DNA of 5,897 nucleotides from Flavipsychrobacter stenotrophus (GTDB lineage Bacteria > Bacteroidota > Bacteroidia > Chitinophagales > Chitinophagaceae), in assembly GCA_947372365.1 (NCBI GenBank), contig CANBTK010000147.1, positions 1 through 5,897 of the forward strand, in the 5' to 3' direction. Under the pieces are notes generated by a model that searched no databases, was not told the DNA's origin, and worked only from the letters and a program-made list of their open reading frames with translations. Of this stretch, positions 1 through 5,897 are shown one piece after another (the first letter of the stretch is position 1; each line of letters begins with the position of its first letter). A program made the translations under genes and the position numbers.

Positions 1-985
1 CGCTGGTTGTGCCATTGCTTAACCTTGCAACGTACATGCCTGGGGCAATTGATAAGCCAGTAACATTGATGTTCTGGTTGCCACGGTTAGCAGCTATGTT
101 TTCGGTATAAATTTTACGGCCTACCATATCAGTAAGTACCAGTGTGTAGTTGCCTGCATCTTCAGCATCAAAGTTAAAGCTGATGTTGCTTGTTGTAGGT
201 GTACCAGTAACAGTGAAAGGAAGCGTGCCATTAGCAGTTACGTCATTAACGCCTGCAGTACCGCTCCATGTAAGGCTGAAGTTGTCTATAGCAGTGCTTG
301 CGCGGTTGCCTGTGCCACTTGAAAAATCAAGGGTAACAATACGGAAGTAAACAGCAGAGCTCTTGTTGTCAAGCGCTGAACCGAAACTTGCAGTAATTGC
401 ATTGTCAGAGAAAGTATTGCCACCAGTTGTCATAGTACCAGTTGTTGTAGCTGAAGTCCATGTACCAGTAGAACCAATCTTGTACTGCAATTTCCATGTA
501 GTAACACGTGGGCTTGAAGTATCTAATGACTGTAATTTAAAAGAAGCAGCAAGGTTAGTGATACCACCAGTATTGCTTACTTGAAAAATGAAAGCCGCAC
601 CTGAATCCAGGTTAGGGTGTGAGCCATTTGTTGGAGAAACCTGGCGAACGCCCATTGCACGGTTAGTGATTGTTTGCTGTGCAGTGCATGAAGTACCGGC
701 AGTTGCTGCTGTTGCAGATGCATAGTTCTTAAAGCCACCACCTACTACTGCGCTGGTTGCACATGTAGTATCGTTAAAGATACCATAAGAAGTAGAGGTA
801 CTGAATGTTTCAAGCGTACCAATTGATGTAGCGCTTGAACCGCTGTAAACACTCCAGCCAGTAGGTAAGCCAGAACCGATAGCGTCAAAATTCTGGGAAT
901 AAGGAGATGCGCCAGACAACCAATATTGTGCATTAGAAGCAAATGATGAGGCTACAAGGAAAGAAAGTAAAGCTAATTTTTTCAT
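1..985 (-). CDS. Secreted beta-rich protein with T9SS type A sorting domain (C-terminus cut by window edge)
   Basis: The frame is open from an ATG at 985 to the left edge, giving 328 residues. Residues 1-19 form a signal peptide (MKKLALLSFLVASSFASNA, cleavage before Q20). Residues about 28-240 are a Thr/Ser/Gly-rich beta domain that opens with YSQNFDAIGSGLPTGW and closes with AIDNFSLTW. This pattern resembles the jelly-roll or choice-of-anchor-like modules of Bacteroidota surface proteins. Residues about 265-328 fit the T9SS type A sorting domain (LTDMVGRKIYTE, then GLSIAPGMYVARLSNG), which routes proteins across the outer membrane. Probably only about 10 residues are missing. The only two cysteines, C75 and C100, could form a disulfide. 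No catalytic motif is visible, so adhesion, ligand binding or matrix function are all possible. The gene has its own promoter candidate. Its arginine codons are mostly CGT/CGC, unlike its neighbour, which suggests strong expression. The sorting tail is confident; the function is unknown. Confidence 0.88.
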   Translation of the reverse strand, partial: MKKLALLSFLVASSFASNAQYWLSGASPYSQNFDAIGSGLPTGWSVYSGSSATSIGTLETFSTSTSYGIFNDTTCATSAVVGGGFKNYASATAATAGTSCTAQQTITNRAMGVRQVSPTNGSHPNLDSGAAFIFQVSNTGGITNLAASFKLQSLDTSSPRVTTWKLQYKIGSTGTWTSATTTGTMTTGGNTFSDNAITASFGSALDNKSSAVYFRIVTLDFSSGTGNRASTAIDNFSLTWSGTAGVNDVTANGTLPFTVTGTPTTSNISFNFDAEDAGNYTLVLTDMVGRKIYTENIAANRGNQNINVTGLSIAPGMYVARLSNGTTS

Positions 986-1021
986 ACTATTTGTTTTTTG
1001 AGTTAAAATTCGATTTTGGGG

Positions 1022-1029
1022 CAAAGTTA
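1022..1029 (-). promoter_or_regulatory. Bacteroidota-type -7 promoter box for the T9SS-tailed protein
   Basis: On the minus strand this reads TAACTTTG, an exact match to the Bacteroidota -7 consensus TAnnTTTG. It lies 36 bases upstream of the ATG at 985, which would leave a leader of about 30 bases. The expected -33 region is only T-rich (GTTTTT) rather than a clear TTTG. The leader ends in the A-rich stretch CAAAAAACAAATAGT before the ATG, with no Shine-Dalgarno core, as is usual in this phylum. Confidence 0.5.
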
Positions 1030-1034
1030 ATGGT

Positions 1035-1057
1035 AAAATAGGCAAGAAAAACCTGCC
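1035..1057 (-). terminator. Weak hairpin terminator candidate after the lipoprotein gene
   Basis: On the minus strand GGCAGG, a TTTTT loop and CTTGCC form a 6-bp stem with one G-T wobble, followed by TATTTT. It starts 17 bases after the stop codon at 1075 and precedes the promoter box of the next gene, the right place to end the receptor-lipoprotein transcript. The stem is short and the T-run is interrupted, so termination may be partial. Confidence 0.35.
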
Positions 1058-1074
1058 ATGCATTATTTTATAGG

Positions 1075-1902
1075 TTATGGGCAGCGGGTACTGTACATTT
1101 TAACATCTGTAGTGTCCCTTATTATCAACTGCAGCGTACCGCCATAGATAGAGCAGATACCCGTAATGGAGCCATTGCCAACTGGTGTTTTATAAGGCTG
1201 GAAGTTGCAATAACCACTTGTCCTCATGATGATAGCAGCAGAATGGTCGCATTTTTCAATGGTCCTGTTAGTGGCTGAAGCTGAAGCACTTGGGTCGGCA
1301 TAAGAAACATTGTTAGATGCAGCATCGAACTGAACATCGGACAATGTTATCAAAGTACCCAGGTATGCATTAGGGTTGCCCTTTATCTGCTCAATAGTTA
1401 CGCCCTTAGCAGTAACAGTAGTATTGGGGTAAGAAGCCTTGGTGATGTAGTTGCTGATTAAACCCGAAGGTATAGCCACAGTATTACCTGCCTGGTCAGC
1501 ACTGTATACTATTTCAGGCAGGCCATTGTAGTTAGCGAGGGTAAGGCCTTTCAGCTTCAGGTATATCTTCCTGCCTACAGGGTAGTCGTTATACAGGTAA
1601 GCCTTATCCAGGTATAACACCAGGCCGCCGCCCGATGTATCTTCTATTACAATCTGTTTGTAGTAGTTGCCTGATTTATCGTCGGCTACTACTACCCCAT
1701 AAATAGTAGTATCGCCTAAAACCCTTGATTTACCTGATGCCATATTAACACCCATATTTACTATCTGCTTAACAGATGCCTGAACTGGCAGGTTAGGGTC
1801 ATAATGGATAGTGTCTGGTGGGTTATCGTAACTGTGCTTAACGCAGGAATTAATAAAAAAACCGCATGCTAATAATAAAATAGATAAACGGATGTGCTTC
1901 AT
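1075..1902 (-). CDS. DUF5689-type surface lipoprotein with two OB-like segments
   Basis: This is a 275-residue lipoprotein. A short charged start and a hydrophobic stretch end in the lipobox INSC, with C20 as the lipidated cysteine. Residues about 65-131 (TIYGVVVADDKSGNYYKQIV, then a lysine-rich strand ending NGLPEIVYS) match my recollection of DUF5689, a Bacteroidota family with an OB-like fold. A second similar stretch at about 180-270 ends GGTLQLIIRDTTDVKM, so the mature protein seems to carry two OB-like halves. OB folds often bind nucleic acids or oligosaccharides, but no ligand is shown here. The gene starts 19 bases after the receptor stop codon and is surely co-transcribed with it, occupying the place a SusD-like lipoprotein holds in other loci. 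An outer-membrane position is inferred. The residues after C20 (VKHSYDNPPD) contain no clear lysine-acidic surface-export signal. The family call is from motif recognition only. Confidence 0.82.
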   Translation of the reverse strand: MKHIRLSILLLACGFFINSCVKHSYDNPPDTIHYDPNLPVQASVKQIVNMGVNMASGKSRVLGDTTIYGVVVADDKSGNYYKQIVIEDTSGGGLVLYLDKAYLYNDYPVGRKIYLKLKGLTLANYNGLPEIVYSADQAGNTVAIPSGLISNYITKASYPNTTVTAKGVTIEQIKGNPNAYLGTLITLSDVQFDAASNNVSYADPSASASATNRTIEKCDHSAAIIMRTSGYCNFQPYKTPVGNGSITGICSIYGGTLQLIIRDTTDVKMYSTRCP

Positions 1903-1921
1903 ATTTGCTTTTTAATTAGTA

Positions 1922-4735
1922 TTAGAATCTGAAAGTTAAGGTTGCATAATAGTTGATACCGTATGCGTAAGCATATTTATTAGGGAATTTATCGGCATTA
2001 TGATTGGCGTAATCATACCTCAACTGCTCATAGCCGGTTACTTTAATATTGGTATTGTTCAGTACGTTAACTACACCCAGGTTAAATATTGCGAGTGTTT
2101 TGTGGTGCAGTTTTTTGTACATGCTGGATATATCAAATGATTTGCCCACGTTAATATCGGCTGTAAATGCTGCCGGCAACACTTCCTGGCCATATATCTT
2201 GTTCCACTCAGGGCTGTTAATCAGTACCTTATCTGCAGCCTGCTGGGTGCGCCTGTCAGGGTTTACCTCTACATAGTTGCGGTCCATGTAGTTCAGGTTA
2301 AGGTTGGCATGCCAGTAGTTACGGGGGCGGTAAGAAAAATCAAGGCAGTAAATTGACTGCGGGCCTACGCCCAGGTAGTAGTTCTTAATATACACTTCCC
2401 TTGAAACCGCAGCTTTTGATGGGTCATTATCCTGATAAACGCTCACTGTAGGCCTATCGGTATAAAACGCCTGCCCAACAGCTGCCAGGCCGGTAACACT
2501 AAGCTCCCTTGTCAGCTTAACGCTGGCGCAAAACTCAACGCCTGTAGAGCGGGTATTGACACCCTGCATTACGTAGTTGATGAATGTATTGAATGCCGGG
2601 TCGTCATTAAAGAACCTTTTAATCAATGTGTTATCTTTTACATCATTAACATATGCTGACGCGCGCAGGTTGATGCGTGTTGATTTATGCATGAAGCCGA
2701 GCTCGGCAGTTTGTGTTTTCACCGTTGTAGGGTTATTCACTACTATATCCCTGCTCTTATCTGAGATGTAAGTGTAGTCAACCCTTGGGGCATCAGTCAT
2801 GTAAGATGCATTCAGGTAAAATACATTTTTGCGGTCCAGCTTGTAGTTCATGCCACCCTTTACTTTATAGGTGCTGAAATTGTTGGTAGCGCTCTTACCA
2901 AAAGAGTTATCCGGGAACAAGCCGTTTTTCACTAAGCCTTCCCTGCTGAAAGATACCATACCTAGTTCTGCCGCTGCGAAGAAGTCAAATTTGTGGTAGA
3001 TGAAAACACCCTGGCCCCATGCATTGCTGTGCATAGACCTTAATATATAGTTGTAACCATATTTATCGCCAACCTTTACCAGTTGGTTAGGTAGGTTCAG
3101 GTTATTCTGGTTATAATTAGGGTTGCTAACTGCAGTCTGCACAGCAAACTGGTTCTGGTTCAGGAAGAAATCACCACCCAGTAAGTCAGTCAATTGCTTG
3201 TAGTATTCGTCTTTCTGAGATATCACCTGCAGGCCACCATAAACTGTGATGTGCTCATTAAGTGTTTGCTCTATATTTGAATTGAATACTAATTTCTTCA
3301 TATCATCTACGGCATTGCTCATTGCGTAGATGGACTGCTTGCCAGTAACCGTATTGCCAGTGATACCATTGGCGTTAAGCACGGTAGCATCATTAAGGCT
3401 GTTGGCTGAATAAAGCCTTGCCCAGTCTATCTGTAACAAATCGGGGTTAGCCAACAGGTTAGCCTTTACCGCCGCAGCCTCAGTTGGGTTCGGGGTCAGG
3501 CCTGTGAGGTAAAAACTTGGCAAGTTCCTGTAGTAAACAGGGCTTGGGTTGTAGCCATTAAAAAAGTCAATGCTTGAGTTTTTGTATTTACCAAATTCAT
3601 ACCCAAAAGCGGTATTCCACCTCATTTTATCTGATGGCTTGTAGGTATAGTTGGCAATGATTACCGGCTGGTTAGCATCAGAAACCCTTGAGTTCCTTTT
3701 TTTGCCTTCCTGGTAACCCCAATCTGAGTTATAATAATGAGAGCCGCCCAGGTCGAAAGCTTCCTGCTGCTCAGACCCTGACTTGCCCCTTTTGGTAGGC
3801 GCGCCAAAGGCAGTAAGGTTAAACTGGCTCTTTTTAGTGAGCTTGCTTACAGCAGCGTAGTAGGAATAACCATCATAAAAAGTGCCCGGCACATAGCCTT
3901 CCTGCGCCCACCTGCGCGAACCTGAAACTGACATAGCCCAGCCGTTTTTCATAACGCCTGTATTATAGGTAGCCATTATGCGGTTCCTGAAGGTACGGTT
4001 GCCGCTGTAATAAGATACATTGGTTCCTTTCCTCTGGTCGGCAGCAGTGGCGTTTATTTGTGTAGAGCCCTTGGTAGTACCAAAAGTGAATTCTGATGGT
4101 TTGAGGCCGTAAGTAATAGACCTGTCCCTTAATACGTCGTTAAGGCCGCCTACCTGCCCTACCGATGAAAAGCCTGTTTCAAGGTCCTGCATAGGTACGC
4201 CGTTTATCTGTACGTCGGCATTGTCATAGCCCCTTGGCTTAAAGCGGTAGCTACCAAATGTTATAGCAGCAATCCTCAAGAACGGGTCGTGGTTAGCTGA
4301 GTAGAAGCCCGAAGAGCTTTCAGATGAAGCTGAAGCGTTTTCATCGTCCTGGTTATTGTTTTCGTCAACCGCAATGGTAGGTATTTCACTGCTTTCGTCG
4401 CCGGCGGCCCTATCGTTAGGGGTTACCATAATTTCGCCCAGGTCTATAACATCTTTATCTACTTTTACATTCAGGGTATCCCTTTTAGCAGCACCGCCGC
4501 CTACTACAACCATCGTATTGCCGTATGGCACTTCGTTTAATACAAAGTTGCCCTGCCCTTCTGAACTGCTGAATGTATTTAACTGTGGCAGTGTTACCCT
4601 CACATCGTTAAACGGGGTTTTGGTTACTGCGTTTATAAGCTTACCTTTAATGATACCGCTCTTTTTTGCATCCTGTGCATGCAAAGAAATGGTACAAAAT
4701 ATTGACAATAAAAGAATAAGTAGCCTTTTTGGCAT
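1922..4735 (-). CDS. TonB-dependent outer-membrane receptor with carboxypeptidase-regulatory-like N-terminal domain
   Basis: This 937-residue protein is a complete TonB-dependent receptor, an energy-driven importer across the outer membrane. Residues 1-20 are a signal peptide (ending SLHA, mature from Q21). Residues about 27-104 form a CarboxypepD_reg-like beta sandwich (GIIKGKLINAVTKTPFNDVR, later GNFVLNEVPYG). Residues 106-143 are a low-complexity Asp/Glu/Ser/Asn linker that includes EIPTIAVDE, a possible TonB box. The plug follows at about 145-235, with RFKPRGYDNADVQINGVPM as its hallmark. The rest is a barrel rich in aromatic strands and ends in YYATLTFRF, with the terminal Phe expected for BAM-assembled barrels. 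Length is normal for the family. It is the first gene of a two-gene unit with the lipoprotein downstream, and no SusD homologue is present. A TAnnTTTG promoter box lies 37 bases upstream. The substrate is unknown; the divergent EEP hydrolase suggests a nucleic-acid-derived or phosphate-ester ligand. Confidence 0.95.
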   Translation of the reverse strand: MPKRLLILLLSIFCTISLHAQDAKKSGIIKGKLINAVTKTPFNDVRVTLPQLNTFSSSEGQGNFVLNEVPYGNTMVVVGGGAAKRDTLNVKVDKDVIDLGEIMVTPNDRAAGDESSEIPTIAVDENNNQDDENASASSESSSGFYSANHDPFLRIAAITFGSYRFKPRGYDNADVQINGVPMQDLETGFSSVGQVGGLNDVLRDRSITYGLKPSEFTFGTTKGSTQINATAADQRKGTNVSYYSGNRTFRNRIMATYNTGVMKNGWAMSVSGSRRWAQEGYVPGTFYDGYSYYAAVSKLTKKSQFNLTAFGAPTKRGKSGSEQQEAFDLGGSHYYNSDWGYQEGKKRNSRVSDANQPVIIANYTYKPSDKMRWNTAFGYEFGKYKNSSIDFFNGYNPSPVYYRNLPSFYLTGLTPNPTEAAAVKANLLANPDLLQIDWARLYSANSLNDATVLNANGITGNTVTGKQSIYAMSNAVDDMKKLVFNSNIEQTLNEHITVYGGLQVISQKDEYYKQLTDLLGGDFFLNQNQFAVQTAVSNPNYNQNNLNLPNQLVKVGDKYGYNYILRSMHSNAWGQGVFIYHKFDFFAAAELGMVSFSREGLVKNGLFPDNSFGKSATNNFSTYKVKGGMNYKLDRKNVFYLNASYMTDAPRVDYTYISDKSRDIVVNNPTTVKTQTAELGFMHKSTRINLRASAYVNDVKDNTLIKRFFNDDPAFNTFINYVMQGVNTRSTGVEFCASVKLTRELSVTGLAAVGQAFYTDRPTVSVYQDNDPSKAAVSREVYIKNYYLGVGPQSIYCLDFSYRPRNYWHANLNLNYMDRNYVEVNPDRRTQQAADKVLINSPEWNKIYGQEVLPAAFTADINVGKSFDISSMYKKLHHKTLAIFNLGVVNVLNNTNIKVTGYEQLRYDYANHNADKFPNKYAYAYGINYYATLTFRF

Positions 4736-4772
4736 AATGTTTGTTTATTAATATAACAATGCAATCGAGGTG

Positions 4773-4780
4773 CAAACTTA
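4773..4780 (-). promoter_or_regulatory. Bacteroidota-type -7 promoter box for the receptor-lipoprotein unit
   Basis: The minus strand reads TAAGTTTG, an exact TAnnTTTG match, 37 bases upstream of the receptor ATG. The -33 position, about 20 bases further upstream, is TTTT rather than TTTG and abuts the 16-bp palindrome at 4799-4814. The leader ends in the A-rich AATAAACAAACATT before the ATG. The box and its flank (TAAGTTTGCACC) match the promoter candidate of the T9SS-tailed gene at 10 of 12 positions. Confidence 0.5.
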
Positions 4781-4798
4781 CGATAGGATTTCACATAA

Positions 4799-4814
4799 AA
4801 TGCCATATGGCATT
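4799..4814. promoter_or_regulatory. Perfect 16-bp palindrome, candidate operator
   Basis: The sequence AATGCCATATGGCATT equals its own reverse complement over all 16 bases. It lies in the divergent intergenic region, at about -33 to -48 of the predicted receptor promoter and about 95 bases upstream of the hydrolase GTG. No T-run follows on either strand, so a terminator is unlikely. The position and symmetry fit a binding site for a dimeric regulator that could act on the receptor unit or on both transcripts. No regulator gene is in the window, so its identity is unknown. Confidence 0.45.
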
Positions 4815-4837
4815 AAGTAATTGTTAAACGGGGGTGA

Positions 4838-4870
4838 TTTGAGCGTTATAAAATGGTGTAGGTACACTTT
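4838..4870 (+). promoter_or_regulatory. Weak promoter candidate for the EEP hydrolase
   Basis: A TTTG at 4838-4841 is followed 21 bases later by TACACTTT (4863-4870), which deviates from TAnnTTTG at two positions. The implied leader to the GTG at 4909 is about 30 bases, like the leaders of the other two transcripts. The -7 element overlaps an imperfect dyad, GTGTA-GG-TACAC (4856-4867). A competing match, TTCCTTTG at 4887-4894 with one deviation, would leave only about 8 bases of leader and seems less likely. Confidence 0.22.
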
Positions 4871-4908
4871 TATGCAATGTTTTTAATTCCTTTGCCAAAA
4901 ATATCAGT

Positions 4909-5897
4909 GTGGTAAAACAAATATTACTTTCAGCGGGCTTGTTTATTATTAGTTGCCGCGGGTTTGCCCAACAAGCCCAATACCAGGCGGTAGCGATTGG
5001 TTTTTATAACTGTGAGAACTTTTTCGATACGCTTGACGACCCTAATAAGGATGATATAGAAAACACCCCCACGCCCGATGTTTACCAGCAAAAGCTACAT
5101 AACATAGCTACCGTTTTCCAGAAGCTGGGCACCGATGTAACCCCTGACGGCCCCGCTATAATAGGCATTGCAGAAATAGAAAATGACAATGTGCTCAAAG
5201 CCGTAATAGAGCAGCCCGAAATAAAAGCCCGCAAATATAATTATGCATGGTTCCCCACGCCCGATGTAAGGGGCATCAGCACCGCTATGCTTTATAACCC
5301 TAAATATTTTACCCTCATCAGTTCGCGCCCTGTACATGTGCCACTGGAAACACTGGGCCAAACCAGGCCTACCAGGGATGTATTGTATGTATGCGGCACA
5401 CTGGCCGGCGATACCGTGCATATACTGGTGAACCACTGGCCATCTAAATCGGGCGGCGAAGCGCGTAGTGCGCCGGGGCGCAGGCTGGCAGCCTCGGTTG
5501 GCAAACAGCTTATTGACTCCATACTGGCCATCAACCCCAACTCTAAAATACTGCTGATGGGCGACCTTAATGACAACCCAACCAGCGAGGGCGTAATAGA
5601 GGTGCTGAAGGCTAAAGCCGATAAAAAGGACGTAGGCACTACCGATATATACAACCCCTGGATAAATATGTATAAAAAGGGCATTGGTACTGAAAGCTAC
5701 CAGGGCGAGTGGAACCTGATAGACCAGATAATGATAACCGGCGGCTTTATGCAGAATAAGAACAATGGCTGGAAATACTACAAGGAAGAAATCTTTAACA
5801 AACAGTTCCTTACGAACCAGTTCGGTAATGACAAGGGCCTGCCACACAGGTCTTACACCGTAAGCCACGTATGGGATAATGGCTTCAGCGACCACTA
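4909..5897 (+). CDS. Exported endonuclease/exonuclease/phosphatase (EEP) family hydrolase, C-terminus cut by window edge
   Basis: The frame is open from a GTG at 4909 to the right edge, giving 329 residues. This family hydrolyses phosphodiester or phosphomonoester bonds with divalent metal; the best fit is the Bacteroidota-rich Exo_endo_phos_3 type. Visible active-site motifs in order are FYNCENFFD (N34), GIAEIEND (E89), RGISTAMLYNP (about 121-131), LVNHWPSKSGG (H176), GDLNDNP (D219, N221), NLIDQIM (D272) and SDH (D328, H329), so the catalytic set is complete. The window ends just after SDH, where such proteins usually close within a few tens of residues. The N-terminus VKQILLSAGLFIISCRGFA is a secretion signal. 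It can be read as type I (cleavage after GFA) or as a lipoprotein signal (IISC). No in-frame ATG precedes it. GTG is chosen because it supplies the whole signal peptide, whereas TTG at 4939 would cut it. It is divergent from the receptor. DNA, RNA or another phosphoester as substrate cannot be decided. Confidence 0.93.
   Translation, partial: MVKQILLSAGLFIISCRGFAQQAQYQAVAIGFYNCENFFDTLDDPNKDDIENTPTPDVYQQKLHNIATVFQKLGTDVTPDGPAIIGIAEIENDNVLKAVIEQPEIKARKYNYAWFPTPDVRGISTAMLYNPKYFTLISSRPVHVPLETLGQTRPTRDVLYVCGTLAGDTVHILVNHWPSKSGGEARSAPGRRLAASVGKQLIDSILAINPNSKILLMGDLNDNPTSEGVIEVLKAKADKKDVGTTDIYNPWINMYKKGIGTESYQGEWNLIDQIMITGGFMQNKNNGWKYYKEEIFNKQFLTNQFGNDKGLPHRSYTVSHVWDNGFSDH

Noticed and set aside
150..584. 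Two short plus-strand open frames (150-350 and 363-584), and a minus-strand one at 745-942
   Set aside because: All overlap the T9SS-tailed protein in other frames or antisense. Their hydrophobic Val/Leu-rich translations come from its repetitive Thr/Ser/Gly codons.
1903..1921. A separate promoter or terminator between the receptor and the lipoprotein genes
   Set aside because: The gap is 19 bases, with no hairpin and no TAnnTTTG box; it contains only an A-rich leader, which supports co-transcription.
1075..4735. A classical SusC/SusD polysaccharide utilisation pair
   Set aside because: The downstream lipoprotein has OB-like beta segments and not the helical repeat pattern of SusD. No glycoside hydrolase is present.
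4356..4751. A 131-codon plus-strand open frame opposite the receptor N-terminus
   Set aside because: It lies antisense to the signal peptide, N-terminal domain and acidic linker of a convincing receptor, and its Ser/Leu-rich translation has no recognisable domain.
4799..4814. The 16-bp palindrome as a transcription terminator
   Set aside because: Only TT follows the stem on either strand, and it lies upstream of both divergent genes, where there is no transcript to end.
4872..4886. ATG at 4872 as the start of the hydrolase
   Set aside because: It is out of frame with the EEP domain and reaches a stop after four codons.
5095..5895. A 266-codon open frame on the minus strand opposite the hydrolase, and a second one at 5292-5684
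   Set aside because: The plus strand carries an EEP enzyme with all catalytic motifs over the same bases. The antisense frames show no recognisable domain and are explained by the hydrolase's codon pattern.

Overview
The window reads as accessory chromosome of a Bacteroidota bacterium. The evidence is a C-terminal type IX secretion (T9SS) sorting domain, a TonB-dependent receptor with a carboxypeptidase-regulatory-like N-terminal domain, a DUF5689-type lipoprotein, A-rich translation leaders without a Shine-Dalgarno core, and two exact TAnnTTTG promoter boxes. The exact taxon cannot be fixed from this sequence; a Chitinophagales- or Sphingobacteriales-like member is a guess.

Layout. From 4735 leftwards on the minus strand lie a 937-residue TonB-dependent outer-membrane receptor (4735 to 1922), then after 19 bases a 275-residue lipoprotein with two OB-like segments (1902 to 1075). 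These two almost certainly share a transcript. A weak hairpin and an apparently independent promoter follow. Next, on the same strand, comes a secreted beta-rich protein with a T9SS sorting tail (985 to the left edge), missing only its last few residues. To the right, transcribed divergently from a 173-base intergenic region, is an exported endonuclease/exonuclease/phosphatase (EEP) family enzyme. It starts at a GTG at 4909 and is cut by the right edge immediately after its catalytic SDH motif. The intergenic region holds a perfect 16-bp palindrome next to the receptor promoter and a second, weaker dyad.

How the genes may work together. A secreted EEP hydrolase, a TonB-dependent receptor without a SusD partner and an OB-like surface lipoprotein suggest a compact outer-membrane scavenging system for nucleic acid, nucleotides or another phosphodiester substrate. 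The enzyme would cleave outside the cytoplasm, the lipoprotein would bind, and the receptor would import. The T9SS-exported protein may be a fourth surface component, but its own promoter and different codon use suggest separate and stronger expression. The substrate is inferred from family membership, not shown by the sequence. No RNA gene, CRISPR array, insertion sequence or origin was seen.
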